A program made the position numbers and the translations under genes. DNA of 33,331 nucleotides from Chara braunii (taxonomy: Eukaryota; Streptophyta; Charophyceae; Charales; Characeae), in the NCBI GenBank assembly GCA_003427395.1, contig BFEA01000615.1, positions 488,712 through 522,042 of the forward strand. The letters run 5' to 3'. Numbering within the stretch: position 1 is the first letter of the stretch; every line of letters starts with the position of its first letter. The notes under the pieces are model-generated. The model had not been told where the DNA came from. It was given only the letters and a program-made list of their open reading frames with translations, and searched no databases. This document shows positions 31,221 through 33,331 of this stretch, piece after piece.

Positions 31221-32090
31221 ATGGGAGACAGGAGAGAGTATGAGCGGTGCGAGAGGCGCTCCAACAGTGAAGACCGTACGGGATATCGTAGGTCGGATGG
31301 TGGCCAGAATCGAGGAGGTGTGAGAGGTATTATCGTCGCTCTCCACCGCGCTGCTTCACTTGCAACAAGTGTGGCCATTATGCTAATCAGTGCAGGCATG
31401 GATGGTGCTCGACAAGCTACCGTCCGTCAACATCCTACGACACGAGAAAGGGAAGGTCCGCTTCCCCTCGACGGACCGAGAACGGGACATGTGCGCAAAC
31501 AACGACGGAGGCTGACCTCCTGCAAAAGCAGATTGAGGAACTTAACAAGAGTCTGGCATCGGTTTCGGAGTTTGTCCAATGTGAGAAGGCGGGGAAGGCG
31601 GAAGAGGAGAGGTTGAAGCGAGAAACTGAGGAAGAGAAAGAGAGAAAAGCAGCGGAGAAACGGGCATGTGAGAAGAAGGAGTGCAAGCGAGTGGCTAAGC
31701 TGCAGAAGGAAGTTGATCGTGACGCTGAGATGAACAAGAGGATGGAGCTACAACTTGCGATCAAGACTAGCGACTTTTTTTACCGTATGGAGGCCAATCT
31801 TGGCCTGACGCTGGAACTTGTGCAGAGGAAGGCGAAAAAGCAGGTGGAGCGTACTGGTATGCATAGCTCTGAGCATGAAGGCAGTGATAGCGCAACAGAG
31901 GAGATCTGCACTCGTACCGGGCACCTGACTATCAACGAGAAACAGAAGAGAGGACCTGAGCTTGTATTCGATGACAGCCCCTATGTTGACGTCGGCCAAA
32001 CGAACCCTGAGACAGACCAAGGTGACGATTGGTGTGACCCCTATCCGTGTGACGAGCCCCCGTACCTGGCGAAATAGAAGCAGAGCCCTG
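31221..32090 (+). pseudogene. PLE ORF1, copy C, frameshifted and truncated
   Basis: It starts MGDRREYERCERRSNSEDR. One base is missing at about 31,317 relative to copy B (GGTGTGAG against GGTGGTGAG), which shifts the frame before the zinc knuckle; the knuckle itself is kept in the shifted frame (CFTCNKCGHYANQC, 31,352-31,393). The coiled coil and NDFFYRMEANLG-like helix (here SDFFYRMEANLG) follow. A two-base loss at about 31,980 shifts the frame again. Similarity to copy B ends at about 32,123, just after AAGCTTCGG, before the SAP-like domain. It has no TAG at the place where copy B has one. Confidence 0.8.
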
Positions 32091-32123
32091 AAAAGCCAAG
32101 TACTGTGACAAAGCTTCGGTTAC

Positions 32124-32524
32124 GTTGTCGGAAGGCGATGCGACGCAGCCACGGAAGGGTACTCATTGCGGTCAACCTCCGCGCTGCGTCAAATCTGCAC
32201 CGGGGATTGTCCATGGTTGTACTCAACTAGGCACTAGTGTGTCAGTTGAAATTCCCTAGGGCCAAAATCGCGGAAAAGCAGCACGACGGTACGGTCCTCA
32301 GGAGACCAGATCGTCCCCGTTGGACTGGACCGTCGCGACCGCAAGGGGCCAATTAGTGGGGTCGGCTTCAAGCGGCACTTGAAACGGACCAAGGGTCAGT
32401 GACATAAACCTGTTTGACCGATCGGGACCGGACCAACGCGACCGCCTAACTCCGTCGGAAGCGGAATAGCCCCAAAATGGTCACGTAAATAAATAACCCG
32501 GCCCTAGTAATAATTAAAATATGG
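32124..32524. other. No gene seen
   Basis: This is unique-looking sequence between the end of PLE copy C and the satellite, with no ORF with a known domain. CGGGACCGGACC-type and GACCGTCGCGACCGC phrases are GC-rich but not repeated exactly. Confidence 0.5.
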
Positions 32525-32965
32525 TCACGTGCTATTTTAGGCACGGAACTGACTGTTCGTTTTCCAAAGTCGGGCCTGCACCAGTCCCGTGCTAAAATTA
32601 GCACAGTCCTACGCTAAAAGTAGCGTCGGACTGACTGTTCGTCTATCGGGGACTGGGGCTGCACCAGTCCCGTGCTAAAATTAGCATAGTCCCATGCTAT
32701 TTTTAGCGTGGGACTGACTGTTTGTCTATCGGGGACTGGGCCTGCGCCAGTCCCGTGCTAAAATTAACACAGTCCCATGCTATTTTTAGCGTGGGACTAA
32801 CTGTTCGTCTACCAGGGACTGGGCCTGCGCCAGTCCCGTGCTAAAACTAGCACAGTCCCACAATATTTTTAGTGTGGGACTGACTGTTCGTCTACCTGGG
32901 ACTGACTGTTCAGCTACCTGAAACTGACTGTTCGGCTACCTAGGACTTGCTGTTCATATCCCAAG
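32525..32965 (+). repeat. 83-bp tandem satellite with nested palindromes
   Basis: CAGTCCCGTGCTAAAA recurs at 32,582, 32,665, 32,748 and 32,831, exactly 83 bases apart. Each unit holds GTGCTAA-AA-TTAGCAC, then a second small palindrome (ACGCTA-AAAG-TAGCGT in the first unit), both enclosed by CAGTCC ... GGACTG, then CTGACTGTTCGTCTAYC. The right end decays into three units of about 24 bases (GGGACTGACTGTTCAGCTACC type, about 32,888-32,960). Confidence 0.9.
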
Positions 32966-33053
32966 ATCGGGACTGGTGCTAAATTTAGCTCAGACTTGGG
33001 CTATTTTAGCTCTGGTCCGACCATGGGACTGCGGCATTCAGCACCGGTCACCT

Positions 33054-33079
33054 GGCCTCTCCACTATAAAAGAGAGGCC
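33054..33079 (+). promoter_or_regulatory. Putative TATA box inside an 8-bp stem
   Basis: TATAAAA at 33,065-33,071 sits in the loop between GGCCTCTC (33,054-33,061) and GAGAGGCC (33,072-33,079), perfect reverse complements. It follows the satellite, as a promoter might follow upstream repeats in an LTR or spacer. The first ATG downstream (33,116) opens only 20 codons (MSKRWRDGKAEG...), so no product can be named. Confidence 0.4.
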
Positions 33080-33237
33080 GTGTCACTCAAACAGAGAGGA
33101 CCCCTCACTTGCGGGATGTCGAAACGCTGGCGGGACGGCAAGGCGGAGGGATCGAAGTTGTTGCGTTGGAGTAGCTAGGAGAAGGAGCGAAACCAAGGCA
33201 GACAAGAAGGAGGTAAAGGGGTGGGGTTGCTGAGGGA

Positions 33238-33256
33238 CTGTCTCTTATACACATCT
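33238..33256. other. Tn5/Nextera mosaic end left in the assembly
   Basis: CTGTCTCTTATACACATCT is the 19-bp transposase mosaic end used in Nextera libraries, matched at every base. On the minus strand it yields the residues MCIRDS, a known signature of adapter contamination in protein sets. It is not biological. Confidence 0.97.
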
Positions 33257-33331
33257 GCGGGACGGCAAGGCGGAGGGATCGAAGTTGTTGCGTTGGAGTA
33301 GCTAGGAGAAGGAGCGAAACCAAGGCAGACA
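33257..33331 (+). repeat. Artefactual duplicate of 33,130-33,204
   Basis: All 75 bases after the mosaic end repeat 33,130-33,204 exactly, starting GCGGGACGGCAAGGCGG. Together with the adapter this indicates a library junction and not a genomic tandem repeat. Confidence 0.93.

Larger units (their letters stand above)
25109..32123 (+). mobile_element. Tandem array of an N-terminal-nuclease Penelope-like element (three copies, A-B-C)
   Basis: 25,109-27,316 and 29,925-32,123 are direct repeats about 2.2 kb long, offset by 4,816 bases at the left (AGGCAATGGGATTCTGCA at 25,111 and 29,927). This gives copy A (only the last 0.37 kb of ORF2), complete copy B, and copy C that stops inside ORF1. A truncated copy ahead of a full one in the same direction, so that the flanks act as pseudo-LTRs, is characteristic of PLEs. 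The domain order GIY-YIG, CxC, RT is that of the Chlamys/Naiad clade. No target-site duplication could be identified. Confidence 0.85.

Overview
The window looks like repeat-rich nuclear DNA from a plant-lineage eukaryote, and I see no intact host gene. The clues are a Ty3/gypsy element with an Asp-tRNA-type primer-binding site as in many land plants, a Penelope-like retroelement (PLE) with its GIY-YIG nuclease N-terminal to the reverse transcriptase (RT) (the Chlamys/Naiad type known from green algae, protists and invertebrates), long AT microsatellites and very high decay. A charophyte alga such as Chara would fit, but that is inference. The last 94 bases hold a Nextera/Tn5 mosaic end followed by a duplicate of sequence just upstream, so the right edge is an assembly artefact.

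Layout. 1-2040: non-coding tail and two LTR-like repeats of one family (further copies at about 10,965 and 24,585). 2052-3480: antisense fragment of a second, highly diverged gypsy pol. 3,498-5,260: non-coding DNA with a terminus-like motif. 5,440-8,400: three diverged units of an unnamed repeat, with (ATT)n and CACAGT-type arrays. 8,505-10,960: non-coding. About 10,965-17,769: LTR, primer-binding site and a badly broken gag-pro-RT-RNaseH-integrase. 17,770-24,580: almost 7 kb without a credible gene, holding a terminus-like hairpin, paired hairpins, an array of hairpins with constant loops and changing stems (21,823-22,765) and a 123-bp triple repeat. 24,585-25,108: a fourth LTR-like copy, joined directly to the PLE.

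25,109-32,123 is a tandem PLE array: copy A (3' tail only), copy B (complete, about 4.82 kb) and copy C (5' part only). Copy B encodes ORF1 (CCHC knuckle, charged coiled coil, SAP-like C-terminus) and ORF2 (GIY-YIG, CxC linker, PLE-type RT), both damaged. The leader between units contains a good candidate type I hammerhead ribozyme. Its core is near canonical in copy B and carries a C-to-T change in copy C. A ribozyme in an N-terminal-nuclease PLE is the most interesting item here, because to my knowledge this clade was described as lacking canonical hammerheads.

32,525-32,960 is an 83-bp satellite with nested palindromes, followed by a TATA box inside an 8-bp stem.
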